Of a stretch of DNA of 64,000 nucleotides, positions 16,863 to 25,415 are shown one piece after another; positions within the stretch are counted from its first letter, which is position 1, and every line of letters begins with the position of its first letter. Both the position numbers and the translations under genes were made by a program. The stretch is from positions 868,001 through 932,000 of the forward strand of contig OY762962.1 in NCBI GenBank assembly GCA_963667195.1. Reading direction: 5' to 3'. The stretch comes from UBA7703 sp963667195 (GTDB lineage: Bacteria; Bacillota; Clostridia; Christensenellales; CAG-138). The notes under the pieces were generated by a model that searched no databases, was not told the origin of the DNA, and worked only from the letters and a program-made list of their open reading frames with translations.

Positions 16863-18077
16863 TTACTCGATCACTTCGATGGCGAGCGGGAATTTGCTCA
16901 TGTATTCGCAGCCGGTCTTCGTGAGTAGGATCGGGTTTTCATAGCGGAAGCCGATGTTCTCGTCCGGGCAGGCGTACTGCATCGCACAGATGAGCACTTC
17001 GTTTTCCAGATACTCGTGATCCGGGTCTGTCCAGTATGCAAACGGGCCGTCGTGTCTGCCGATTCTCCACTCGTCGCCGAGCATGCCGATGCCGTGCTCA
17101 AAGCCTGGGACCATGAAGTCCGCAAACCCGCGCTCTTCCGCAAAGTCCATCATCTCCGCCGCGAGCGACGAGGGCGAGATACCCGCGCGATACGTCTTGA
17201 GCGTCAGCGCCACCATGTCCACGAAGTTTTTCGCGTGCCAGAGCTGGCGATCGCTCGCAGGCCCGATCAGGTAGTTGTGGCTGTGGTCGCCGCAGGCGAG
17301 GCCGAACAGCGCGTGAATGTCCACCATCAGCGGTTCGCCCGCCTCAATCTTCTTCGTCGTGGCAGGAGTGCAGGCACCGCCCGCAAGTCCGGTGCGGTAG
17401 CCCGCGGCGATTTCGTTTCCGCCGGTGAAGGACCACTCGAACGTGCTGCCGGCTTTGCGCATCGCATAGCCCGCAAGCCCGCCGATCTCGGTTTCCGTCA
17501 TGCCCTTCCACCCGCCGTTTTTGATCGCGGCGAGCACGGCCTCGTGACCGATATCCACGATGCGCGAAGCCTCGCGGAAGCGGTTGATGGTGCCGATGTC
17601 CTTGATCATCTGCAAGCGATCGACGATGGGATGCGCGTTGACCAGCGTGCAATCCGGCAACGCCGCCTCAAATGCCTTGTATTCGTAGTAGGTCAGGTAC
17701 CCTTCCGGCAGATAGTTGCTCATGCCGGCTTCGACGCCGACTCTGCCGCCGTGCGGAAGGTATTCCTTGATCATGTCCGAAATCTGCGTGATCTGATCCT
17801 GTCCGCCCATGGGCGCAAAGCCCATCACGTGATCCTCGTCCAGCCAGCTGTCGTCCGCCGCGCGTGCCGCGTCGATGACGAACGTAAACGCGGTCGGCAA
17901 TCCTTCCGCAGGAATTACGATAAAGCTGCGCCAGGGGAAGAACGCGTCCGTCGTCCAGCTCATGGTGCGCAGGCGCGAGCCTAAATACAGGTCGATCTTT
18001 TCCTTTGCCATCTCGGCCTGAATCGCCTTGATGCGGCCGGGGAAATCGATATAAAACGGGCTTGTCTTGTCAAACAT
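16863..18077 (-). CDS. M24 family metallopeptidase (Xaa-Pro aminopeptidase/creatinase-like)
   Basis: 404 residues: a creatinase-type N-terminal domain (about 1-160) and a pita-bread M24 catalytic domain. Likely metal ligands are visible: the Asp of MVDIHALFG, the Asp of CGDHSHNYLIG, His in FEHGIGML, and Glu residues in NEVLICAMQ and RYENPILL. The family hydrolyses X-Pro bonds or related amide/C-N bonds. AGGAGG lies 7 nt before the ATG. It starts 12 bp after the SCP2-like gene, with which it shares an operon. Confidence 0.87.
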   Translation of the reverse strand: MFDKTSPFYIDFPGRIKAIQAEMAKEKIDLYLGSRLRTMSWTTDAFFPWRSFIVIPAEGLPTAFTFVIDAARAADDSWLDEDHVMGFAPMGGQDQITQISDMIKEYLPHGGRVGVEAGMSNYLPEGYLTYYEYKAFEAALPDCTLVNAHPIVDRLQMIKDIGTINRFREASRIVDIGHEAVLAAIKNGGWKGMTETEIGGLAGYAMRKAGSTFEWSFTGGNEIAAGYRTGLAGGACTPATTKKIEAGEPLMVDIHALFGLACGDHSHNYLIGPASDRQLWHAKNFVDMVALTLKTYRAGISPSSLAAEMMDFAEERGFADFMVPGFEHGIGMLGDEWRIGRHDGPFAYWTDPDHEYLENEVLICAMQYACPDENIGFRYENPILLTKTGCEYMSKFPLAIEVIE

Positions 18078-18089
18078 AACGATTCCTCC

Positions 18090-18482
18090 TCAAAACTCGG
18101 TTTCGATGGTCGCGATGATCTTGTTGAGACGGTCGCTCAGCGAGGCGAGCTTCAGCGCCTTTACCATGTTGCCCTTGAGCTTGAGCATGCCACCCATCAG
18201 CGCCTTTTGTGCGCCGAGCTCCGCGCGGGAGATCTTGGCGAAGGTCTCGTATTCGCTGGAGATCACAAACTCCGCCTTCGGGCCTTCGCCCTCGCCCACC
18301 TGCACGCTGTCCACTTTGCCGTCCACGAAGCCGACGAAGAAATAGTGGCTCTTGCCGTCGGGACAATTGAGGTAGAGGTTGTTCATCGAGGAGGTGAGGT
18401 TGTTCATCTTGTCCGGGGTGAGCTGCGCGGAGAGCCGCGTCTCCACCTCTTTGCGCCAGTCTTCCGAGAGATACTTGACCAT
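18090..18482 (-). CDS. SCP-2 sterol-transfer-like lipid-binding protein
   Basis: 130 residues with an SCP2 fold pattern: SHYFFVGFVDGKVDSVQVGE, then AEFVISSEYETFAKISR and ALMGGMLKLKGNMVKALKLA. The domain binds hydrophobic ligands in a tunnel. Stand-alone bacterial versions are usually of unknown function. It is upstream of, and co-transcribed with, the M24 peptidase. A TetR gene lies 118 bp upstream on the same strand and could regulate the pair. Confidence 0.85.
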   Translation of the reverse strand: MVKYLSEDWRKEVETRLSAQLTPDKMNNLTSSMNNLYLNCPDGKSHYFFVGFVDGKVDSVQVGEGEGPKAEFVISSEYETFAKISRAELGAQKALMGGMLKLKGNMVKALKLASLSDRLNKIIATIETEF

Positions 18483-18600
18483 ACAGATAGGCTCCTTTCA
18501 GATATGTGGTTTTATTTGGAGAGAATGTTTTTCTCTCGATGTGCCTCTTTGATATGTGGATGATTCTTTCTTCTTTGCGAAGTGCGCGCGCAGCGCGCAA

Positions 18601-19182
18601 TCAAACTTTCTTAATCCCGTTCAGGATCAGTTCCATCGTAATCGGCAGATATCTGCTGGTATAATCCTCTTCGCTGTTGATATACGTGTGGATGATGAAG
18701 TTTTTGTAGATCGAAAAAAGCACCTCGCTGACGGCGGGCGCGTCTACCGCACGAAATTCCCCCGTCTCCTGCCCGAATGTGAGAATCCGCTCGATCATCC
18801 GCACAGAATCGCGGTTGATCTCCTCATACGGATCTACCGTCGGAAACATCGGAAAAATCTGCGGGTCGTTCTTCAACAGTGCGCAAAACTCCACATCCTG
18901 CGCCAGATAATACAGCGCGCTTTCGCACAGCGCCGCCATCTTCTCCTGTGCGGTTGTTTTCGCGCTCACCGCCTGCTCCACGCCCGACTGCCAGCGCTTC
19001 ATCACATACGACACCGTTTGCTCGTAGAGATCGCGCTTGCTCGCGGCGTAAGCATACATTGCGGTGTTGGTCATATTGAGTTCGCCCGCGATGTCCTCCA
19101 GCGTGGATTTCTTGTATCCGTAGCGGGAAAACACCTTGAGCGCCGCGTCGAGGATCATCTGTTCGTCGAGTCTGTTTCGCAT
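18601..19182 (-). CDS. TetR/AcrR family transcriptional regulator
   Basis: 193 residues. The N-terminal helix-turn-helix is clear: MILDAALKVFSRYGYKKSTL, then EDIAGELNMTNTAMYAYAAS and KRDLYEQ. The C-terminal 130 residues form the helical ligand-binding and dimer domain and match no specific subgroup I know. It precedes the SCP2 and M24 genes on the same strand and follows the flavoprotein gene, separated from it by two terminators. Its ligand is unknown; lipid or fatty-acyl sensing would fit the neighbours but is a guess. Confidence 0.9.
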   Translation of the reverse strand: MRNRLDEQMILDAALKVFSRYGYKKSTLEDIAGELNMTNTAMYAYAASKRDLYEQTVSYVMKRWQSGVEQAVSAKTTAQEKMAALCESALYYLAQDVEFCALLKNDPQIFPMFPTVDPYEEINRDSVRMIERILTFGQETGEFRAVDAPAVSEVLFSIYKNFIIHTYINSEEDYTSRYLPITMELILNGIKKV

Positions 19183-19295
19183 ATTCGGTTTCCTTTGGTT
19201 GTTGCAGGATTCAGATAGAACATTTATAAACGAATGAATTGTTGATTGATTTAATTATAGCACGAAGAATAGCCAGCGCAAGAGGAATTTTGCGC

Positions 19296-19322
19296 AAAAA
19301 AATCCCCCGCGTTTGCGGGGGG
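19296..19322 (-). terminator. Second of two tandem terminators
   Basis: Perfect CCCCCGC / GCGGGGG stem with a GTTT loop, followed on the minus strand by ATTTTTTT. Backs up the terminator at 19403-19424 and isolates the TetR gene from upstream transcription. Confidence 0.88.
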
Positions 19323-19402
19323 AACATGCGATCCTTAATTAGTTTTTGCGCTTCTTCCAGAGATACGGCGCCTGTTATTTATAAAATTGTATCAATGTTC
19401 AG

Positions 19403-19424
19403 TAAAAATCCCATCTTGGGATTA
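19403..19424 (-). terminator. Terminator of the flavoprotein gene
   Basis: AATCCCA / TGGGATT stem followed by TTTTTA on the minus strand, within 30 nt of the stop codon at 19432. Confidence 0.78.
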
Positions 19425-19431
19425 TATAATT

Positions 19432-20796
19432 TTATTCTACCCCATTCTCCGCCATGCTCCCGCATTCCCGCCAGAATTTCTCCGCGCGAAGCACCCAAGC
19501 GTCAAAGCCCGCCTCGCTTGCGGGATATTCCGCATAGAGATTCTCCGCCTGTGCGCCGTTTTTCATGCTGCGAAGCAGCGAGCGAATCGTGCTCACCCGC
19601 ACCTTCCCCGTAAGGATTCCACCCAGCAGGACGAACACCATGCGCAGCATCTCCGCCACCGAGAACGCCAGCGGTTCGCCGCGTCCAAGTGAAGCAAACG
19701 TCTTGTCGCTGAAGATGATGTCGTGCCGGAAGAAATAGTCGTTCTCCTCCGCCGACGTCGAGAGTGCGCCGATCAGCGTCGCAAGTTGCCCCGCAAACGC
19801 CTTGCCCTGCGCGGCGATATAGCGCGTATTGATCGGCCAAAGCCGCGCGCGGGTCAGATATCCGCCTTCGTTCAGCAACCGGCTGACCTCCTCCGCCGCG
19901 ATCTCCAGCTGCTCCATGCTCGCGGTCACACCCTCTCCTGCGGAAGGTTTGGTCAGGCACGCCGCGTCGCCGGAGACGAGGAAACCGTCCGCGACAAACG
20001 AGTACGGAGGCCTGCGATACGGCGTCGTGCCGCGCTCAACGCGCTTCACCGAATATCGCGGAAGCTTCACCGCACGCTGAAACGCAGCGAACGCGCTTTC
20101 CGCCTCGTCGAACGAGAAGTTTGCGCCTACGCCGAGAATTGCGCTGTCCGCGCTGCCCTCCGGCGCTTCCCACGTTTTATAGTACGTCCATCCGCGCGTG
20201 CCGGTCACGTAATCCTTGGGCTCGTGATAGACGACATAGCGCAGCACGACATAGAACATCTCGTCCTTTTGAATCGCGAAATTCTCCACGCCGTAGCCTG
20301 TCGGCAGCTTCGTGCGCGCGACGGACGGAATGCCGGAGCAATCCGTAACGAGCTTTGCGCCGACCTCGCGGCGAACGCCGTCCTGCTCATATACAGCACC
20401 CGCGATGCGCCCGTCCTCATATAAAAAATCGACAAAGCTCGCCTGATAGCGAATCTCCGCGCCCGCCTCCTGCGCCCAGCGGTTGAGCCTAGCTATGTAG
20501 CGATGCATGTGCATGCCGACGACCGTGCCGACGTTTTGCTTGGGGTAGCGGTCAAAAGCGGAAAACGTCTTTCCGCCGGAAAACTCAAACGCGAAATCAT
20601 CCGCCTGTTCGGGCAGCGGCAGAGAAAAGCGGGCAAAGTCCGCCTTGGCAACGTGAAAAATATCGAGCCTGCGCCCGAGGTTTTCCTTGGATTGCTGCTC
20701 GAGAATCAGCACGCGGTGCCCCGCCTGGGCTAGCCTGCGCGCGAGAAAGCTACCCGCCGTCGCGGCGCCGATGATGAGAACGTCAACTTGCTCCAT
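19432..20796 (-). CDS. FAD-dependent oxidoreductase, geranylgeranyl reductase family
   Basis: 454 residues from the ATG at 20796, chosen because GGAGG lies 7 nt upstream. The N-terminus is a Rossmann FAD-binding fold (VDVLIIGAATAGSFLARRLA, with GAATAG in place of GxGxxG), followed by the family's second motif DGFLVSGDAACLTKPSAGEG (about residues 290-310). The family reduces isoprenoid double bonds on lipids or quinones, or acts as flavin monooxygenases on polyketides. Substrate cannot be read from sequence. No cofactor partner is encoded next to it. Confidence 0.87.
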   Translation of the reverse strand: MEQVDVLIIGAATAGSFLARRLAQAGHRVLILEQQSKENLGRRLDIFHVAKADFARFSLPLPEQADDFAFEFSGGKTFSAFDRYPKQNVGTVVGMHMHRYIARLNRWAQEAGAEIRYQASFVDFLYEDGRIAGAVYEQDGVRREVGAKLVTDCSGIPSVARTKLPTGYGVENFAIQKDEMFYVVLRYVVYHEPKDYVTGTRGWTYYKTWEAPEGSADSAILGVGANFSFDEAESAFAAFQRAVKLPRYSVKRVERGTTPYRRPPYSFVADGFLVSGDAACLTKPSAGEGVTASMEQLEIAAEEVSRLLNEGGYLTRARLWPINTRYIAAQGKAFAGQLATLIGALSTSAEENDYFFRHDIIFSDKTFASLGRGEPLAFSVAEMLRMVFVLLGGILTGKVRVSTIRSLLRSMKNGAQAENLYAEYPASEAGFDAWVLRAEKFWRECGSMAENGVE

Positions 20797-20913
20797 AAAC
20801 GCCTCCAGAAAAATAAAATGAGGCACATTGACACAAACAGATTGAATTGTTTCTTTTGATAGGAACAGTATAGCATAAACTGTCGGAATTGAAGCCGGTA
20901 TGGTATTTAACTT

Positions 20914-20933
20914 TGTATGGTTTCGACCATACA
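20914..20933. promoter_or_regulatory. Perfect inverted repeat upstream of the flavoprotein
   Basis: TGTATGGT-TTCG-ACCATACA, an 8-bp perfect stem with a tetraloop, about 120 bp upstream of the flavoprotein start and downstream of the asnB terminator. It could be a repressor operator or a small RNA hairpin; no T tract follows, so it is not a terminator. Confidence 0.45.
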
Positions 20934-20959
20934 TTGCGATTCAAATTCGAAAATTAAAA

Positions 20960-20992
20960 GAAAAATCCGCCCTCTGCAAAGCAAAAGGCGGA
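20960..20992 (-). terminator. Terminator of the glnN-asnB operon
   Basis: TCCGCC / GGCGGA stem followed on the minus strand by TTTTTCTTTTAATTTT. A second hairpin (ACCGTGG / CCACGGT, 21000-21023) lies between it and the asnB stop. Confidence 0.85.
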
Positions 20993-21049
20993 AGTCATAC
21001 CGTGGAAGGAGCGAATTCCCACGGTATTCGAGGGTGCCAGGGTCAAGAT

Positions 21050-22627
21050 TTATACCGCGCTTGCGCCGTAGTTCGCGAGAACGCGAGCCGACGGGTCATT
21101 GACATTGCAGCCTTCCCAAGAACGGTTCGGCATCCAGAAGTCTTTGACCATATGCGCCTGGCCGGGGTATTCGGCCTCAAACAGTTCGCGGTACAGCAGC
21201 GATTCCTTCGTGAAGGGCGTCGCGAAGGTGTATTTCTTGCTGCGCTCGGCAAACTCCTCGTCGGTGTAAAGCTTCTCGGCATACGCCTTGATCTGATCGA
21301 CCATCGAGTGGCCAACCGCATCCGAGAAAGCAGCTTTCTCGCGATAGAGAATATCCTGCGGCAGATAATCCCCCTCAAACGCATGGCGCAGCAGATACTT
21401 GCCTTTGCCAAAGCGGTTCATCTTGAGGGCGGGGTTGATGCTCATGACATATTTGACGAAGTCCAGATCGCCAAACGGCACACGCGCCTCCAGAGAGTTC
21501 GAGGAGATGCAGCGATCCGCGCGGAGCACGTCGTACATATAGATTTCGTCGATGCGCTTCTTGGCTTCCTTCTGGAATTCCTCTTCGTTCGGCGCGAAAT
21601 CCGTATACTTGTACCCAAAGAGCTCGTCGGAGATTTCGCCCGTGAGCAGCACGCGCACATTCGTGTTCTCGTGGATGTACTTGCAGACAAGATACATGCC
21701 GACGCTTGCGCGAATCGTCGTGATGTCGTAGGTCTCCAAAATTCTCACGATGGTGCGAAGGGATGCGATGACCTCCTGCGCCGTCATGAACACCTCGGTA
21801 TGCTCGCTGCCGAGATAGTCGGCAACCTGCTTGGCATACTTGAGGTCGATCGCGTCGCCGACCATGCCGATGGCAAAGGTGCGAATCGGGTGCGGCAGGT
21901 ACTTGTTGGCGACCGCGCAGACCAGCGAGCTATCTAAGCCACCGCTGAGCAGGAACGCCAGTGGTACATCCGCATCGAGGCGCTTCACGATGCCGAGGGT
22001 GAGCTTTTCGCGGATGTTGTCGCAGACCGCATCCAGCTCGTCCTTGGAATATTCTGCAACGTCCGTGAGGTTTGCATACTGAACAAACTCGCCGTCTTTC
22101 CAGTAGTGTCCCGGCGGGAAAGGGTTGATCGTCTCGGTCAGGCCCGCGAGGTTCTTCGCTTCCGAGGAGAACATGATCTGCCCGTCCTCGTCATAGCCGT
22201 AGAACAACGGCCGGATGCCGATGGGATCGCGCGCTGCGATGAGAGAATCGCTCTTGTGATCGTAGAGGATCAGCGCGTACTCCGCATCCAGCATTTGGAA
22301 CATGTCTGTCCCGTAACGTTGATATAAGGGTAAGAGCAGCTCGCAATCCGAGCCGCTCTTGAAGTCGTATCCTGAGAATAATTCGTCACGCATCTTGCGA
22401 AAGCCATAGAGCTCGCCATTGCAAATGACAGCGTCGCCGTTCCGCTCAAATGGCTGCATGCCGCTCTTTTCCAGACCCATGATCGTCAGACGATGGAACA
22501 TCAGGTATCCATCCCCAACGCTCAACATTCGCGACAGATCAGGTCCTCGTGAGATGGTCTTGTAAAATCCATCGACAAGCAAATCCAATGGTATGCGCTT
22601 GCCGAGGTATCCCATGATTGAACACAT
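21050..22627 (-). CDS. asnB: Asparagine synthase (glutamine-hydrolysing)
   Basis: 525 residues. Cys2 is the nucleophile of the class II glutaminase domain (MCSIMGYLGK; CNGELYGFRKMR and ARDPIGIRPLFYG follow). The synthetase half has the PP-loop SGGLDSSLV (about residue 230) and TGEISDELFGYKY. It converts Asp, Gln and ATP into Asn, Glu and AMP. It starts 29 bp after the glnN stop, so glutamine synthesis and its use for asparagine are in one transcript. Confidence 0.95.
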   Translation of the reverse strand: MCSIMGYLGKRIPLDLLVDGFYKTISRGPDLSRMLSVGDGYLMFHRLTIMGLEKSGMQPFERNGDAVICNGELYGFRKMRDELFSGYDFKSGSDCELLLPLYQRYGTDMFQMLDAEYALILYDHKSDSLIAARDPIGIRPLFYGYDEDGQIMFSSEAKNLAGLTETINPFPPGHYWKDGEFVQYANLTDVAEYSKDELDAVCDNIREKLTLGIVKRLDADVPLAFLLSGGLDSSLVCAVANKYLPHPIRTFAIGMVGDAIDLKYAKQVADYLGSEHTEVFMTAQEVIASLRTIVRILETYDITTIRASVGMYLVCKYIHENTNVRVLLTGEISDELFGYKYTDFAPNEEEFQKEAKKRIDEIYMYDVLRADRCISSNSLEARVPFGDLDFVKYVMSINPALKMNRFGKGKYLLRHAFEGDYLPQDILYREKAAFSDAVGHSMVDQIKAYAEKLYTDEEFAERSKKYTFATPFTKESLLYRELFEAEYPGQAHMVKDFWMPNRSWEGCNVNDPSARVLANYGASAV

Positions 22628-22656
22628 GATCTTCGTTCTCCTGAACCATAAATTTT

Positions 22657-24750
22657 TTATCTAACGTTGAATAGCATATCGCCGTAGGAAGGATACGGCC
22701 AATCGCCAGTCGCCGTCAAGATCTCAAGCGCGTCCACGCTCGCGCGCAGTTCGCTCATCTGTCCGAGCACCTTGTCTTTGCAGATCTCCGCGGCCTTGTG
22801 CGCGTCTTCCTCGGCTCTGGCTTCGGAAAGCGCGTCCTCGAGTGCCTTGACGCTCTCGTAGGCTGCCTTTGTCAGCGCGGCTGCCGTGACCAGCGTGTCC
22901 GTTTCATAGGTGCAGTCCGCAACGCTTGCGTAGGTACGCTTCACCGCGATGGTGTCCGCGAGTTTCTTCTGGAATGCCGCGGATGCGGGCAGGATGTCCT
23001 TGCGCGTCATGTCGATCATCGTCATCGCTTCGATGCAGACGATCTTCTTGTAGCTCTCAAGGGCAATCTCCAGGCGGGCGCGAATCTCGGTCTCGCTGAG
23101 CACCTTGTGCGAGGTCAGCAGCTCGATATTCTTCGGCGCCACCAGGTAGGAGAGGCAATCCGGCGTGGTCTTGAGGTTGAGAAGCCCCCGCTTTTCGGCT
23201 TCCTTGACCCAAGCGTCGTCATAGCCGTTGCCGTTGAAGATGATGCGCTTGTGTGCCTGCACCGTCTGGAGGATCAGGTCATGCACGGCGCTGGTGAAGT
23301 CGCTCGCGTTCTCCAGAACATCCGCGTATTTGCGCAGCGACTCTGCAACCGCGGTATTGAGCATGGTGTTCGCGTCCGAAACCGACTGGCTCGAGCCGAG
23401 CATGCGAAGCTCGAACTTATTACCGGTGAACGCAAACGGCGAGGTGCGGTTGCGGTCCGTGGTGTCTTTCGGGAAGTGCGGAATCACGTGTACGCCGATC
23501 TTCATCTGCGTTTTTTCTTTCGCACCGTAGATGGCTCCGGTGTCGATCGCGTCGAGAATGCCGGAGAGCTCTTCGCCCAGGAAGATGGAGACGATAGCAG
23601 GAGGCGCTTCGTTCGCCCCGAGGCGGTGGTCATTTCCCGCGCTCGCAACCGAAATACGAAGCAGGTCCTGATAATCGTCCACCGCCTGGATCACCGCGCA
23701 GAGGAAGAGAAGGAACTGCGCGTTTTCGTAAGGCGTTTCCCCTGGCTCCAACAGGTTCACGCCGGAGTCCGTCGAGATGGACCAGTTGTTGTGTTTGCCG
23801 CTGCCATTGACGCCTTCGAAGGGCTTCTCGTGCAGGAGGCAGACGAGGCCGTGTTTCTTCGCAACGCGCTGCATGATCTCCATGGTCAGCTGGTTGTGGT
23901 CGGCCGAGATATTCGTCGTCGTGAAAATCGGGGCGAGCTCGTGCTGCGCGGGCGCAACCTCGTTATGCTCGGTCTTGGCGAGAACGCCAAGCTCCCAAAG
24001 TTCGTCGTTGAGGTCTTCCATAAAGGCCTGTACGCGCGGCTTGATGGAACCGAAGTAATGATCTTCCAGCTCCTGTCCTTTCGGCGCGCGGGCACCAAAG
24101 AGCGTGCGACCCGTGAAGAGCAGGTCGGGACGGCGGTCAAAGTCTTCTTTATCGACAAGGAAGTATTCCTGCTCGTTGCCGACGGTGGTGGTCACGTGGT
24201 TCACGCCCTCGTTGCCGAAGAGCTTGAGAATGCGAACCGCCTGACGGTCGATGGCCTGCATGGCGCGAAGCAGCGGGGTTTTCTTGTCCAGCGCTTCTCC
24301 GCCGTAGGAGCAGAAAGCGGTCGGGATGCAGAGAACCTTCTCTTTAATGAAGGCATAGCTCGTGGGGTCCCAGGCGGTGTAGCCGCGCGCTTCAAATGTC
24401 GCGCGAAGGCCGCCGGACGGGAAGCTGGACGCATCCGGCTCGCCCTGAACAAGCTCTTTGCCGGAGAACTCCATGGTGATGCTGCCGCCGGGCATGGGCG
24501 AGATGAAGCTGTCGTGCTTTTCCGCCGTAATACCGGTCAGCGGCTGGAACCAATGCGTAAAGTGCGTTGCGCCCTTTTCAATCGCCCAATCTTTCATGGC
24601 GTTGGCAACCACATTGGCGACGGAGAGATCCAGTCTCTTGCCCTCGCGAATCGCGGTCTGCATCGCCTTATATGTGTCCTTGGGCAGACGCGCCTTCATG
24701 ACCGCATCGTTGAACACCTTACTGCCGAATGATTCCGAAACCGTACTCAT
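22657..24750 (-). CDS. glnN: Glutamine synthetase type III
   Basis: 697 residues, the length of GSIII. The start is the ATG at 24750, about 8-10 nt from AGGAGGAG; a TTG two codons earlier is too close. Family motifs: TAEKHDSFISP, GNEQEYFLVDKEDF, NEVAPAQHELAPIF, FEGVNGSGKHNNWS and DRNRTSPFAFTGNKFE. GSIII forms dodecamers of stacked hexamers and makes Gln from Glu, NH4+ and ATP. It has its own promoter and a roughly 190-nt leader. The glnA gene points away on the other strand, so this organism has two unrelated-type synthetases side by side. Confidence 0.96.
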   Translation of the reverse strand: MSTVSESFGSKVFNDAVMKARLPKDTYKAMQTAIREGKRLDLSVANVVANAMKDWAIEKGATHFTHWFQPLTGITAEKHDSFISPMPGGSITMEFSGKELVQGEPDASSFPSGGLRATFEARGYTAWDPTSYAFIKEKVLCIPTAFCSYGGEALDKKTPLLRAMQAIDRQAVRILKLFGNEGVNHVTTTVGNEQEYFLVDKEDFDRRPDLLFTGRTLFGARAPKGQELEDHYFGSIKPRVQAFMEDLNDELWELGVLAKTEHNEVAPAQHELAPIFTTTNISADHNQLTMEIMQRVAKKHGLVCLLHEKPFEGVNGSGKHNNWSISTDSGVNLLEPGETPYENAQFLLFLCAVIQAVDDYQDLLRISVASAGNDHRLGANEAPPAIVSIFLGEELSGILDAIDTGAIYGAKEKTQMKIGVHVIPHFPKDTTDRNRTSPFAFTGNKFELRMLGSSQSVSDANTMLNTAVAESLRKYADVLENASDFTSAVHDLILQTVQAHKRIIFNGNGYDDAWVKEAEKRGLLNLKTTPDCLSYLVAPKNIELLTSHKVLSETEIRARLEIALESYKKIVCIEAMTMIDMTRKDILPASAAFQKKLADTIAVKRTYASVADCTYETDTLVTAAALTKAAYESVKALEDALSEARAEEDAHKAAEICKDKVLGQMSELRASVDALEILTATGDWPYPSYGDMLFNVR

Positions 24751-24945
24751 GGTCAATTCTCCTCCTATACCCTTTCCTATACCCTATTTCTTCTTTTTCA
24801 TTTCCTTTTCAACTGCCGCTGGCGCAACTCGCTCCGGAATCCCGCTTGCTCGCCGATTCGGCTTATTTTGTGTGGCTCCCTTATAAAAAGAGGCAACGAC
24901 ACAGCGGTATTTCCGCGGCGCCTTTGCCGTTTGAAATAATATGCG
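24751..24945 (-). promoter_or_regulatory. Structured leader of glnN (candidate attenuator)
   Basis: The roughly 190-nt leader has GGCAAAGGCG, an inner GCGG/CCGC hairpin with an AAATA loop, and a closing TTGCC followed by TCTTTTTAT. GGCAA pairs with TTGCC just before the U tract, as in a terminator. The leader of the divergent glnA also has CAAAGGCG and a hairpin before TCTTTT. The ANTAR regulator family acts on such leaders, so both may be its targets; the link is inference. Confidence 0.45.
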
Positions 24946-24948
24946 GAT

Positions 24949-24977
24949 AGTATACAGCGCAGGGTATCGCTTGTCAA
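24949..24977 (-). promoter_or_regulatory. Promoter of glnN-asnB
   Basis: Exact TTGACA (-35, 24972-24977) and TATACT (-10, 24949-24954) separated by 17 bp, read on the minus strand. Confidence 0.85.
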
Positions 24978-25104
24978 CCTAAAATTTCTGCAATTTTTCC
25001 TGCGAAATATTGCGTAAAACGCAGGCAAATCTGAATGAACGGATCAAAAAATAATTTTTAAGTCCTTTTTTGCAGTTTGAAATCGTATATCATTCACGAT
25101 ATTC

Positions 25105-25133
25105 TTGACAGAAAATCCTATATTATGTATACT
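25105..25133 (+). promoter_or_regulatory. Promoter of glnA
   Basis: TTGACA at 25105-25110, a 17-bp spacer and TATACT at 25128-25133. Transcription should start near 25140, about 275 nt before the glnA start codon. Confidence 0.87.
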
Positions 25134-25139
25134 CGCAGG

Positions 25140-25192
25140 AACAAAGGCGTTCGATCCGGGAATCCCAATTGCCCGGGCATGGGCGTCTTTTG
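25140..25192 (+). promoter_or_regulatory. Structured 5' end of glnA leader
   Basis: AAAGGCG pairs with CGTCTTT around an inner CCGGG/CCCGG (or CCCA-TGC/GCA-TGGG) hairpin, ending in TCTTTTG. Farther down the leader, CGCA-TGAACT-TGCG (hexaloop) and the overlapping TGCG-AAA-CGCA near 25228-25247 are mutually exclusive, and a GCCGTA/TACGGC hairpin lies at 25348-25362. This looks like a regulated leader, but I cannot assign it to a known RNA class. Confidence 0.45.
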
Positions 25193-25415
25193 CGCAAAAA
25201 TGAGTCCCCAAAAAACGGCGGATCAAACGCATGAACTTGCGAAACGCATTCGTATTTGCTCAATATTTGGCAAATATATGCTACACTAAATAAAAAGCCA
25301 TGCGTTTTCTATAAAAGCGCTGCTTTTTGCAAAGAAATGAATGCGCGCCGTAGCATACGGCTGGACGATTCGAACGAAACTGTTCTACTTATTATAGGAG
25401 AGGATGTGCGCGGAA

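Noticed and set aside
22798..24732. 644-codon plus-strand open frame opposite glnN
   Set aside because: Antisense shadow of a highly conserved gene; no recognisable motif.
24751..25415. Glutamine riboswitch of the cyanobacterial glnA or downstream-peptide class
   Set aside because: I do not find the conserved core of that class in either leader; the ANTAR leader idea fits the neighbouring gene better.
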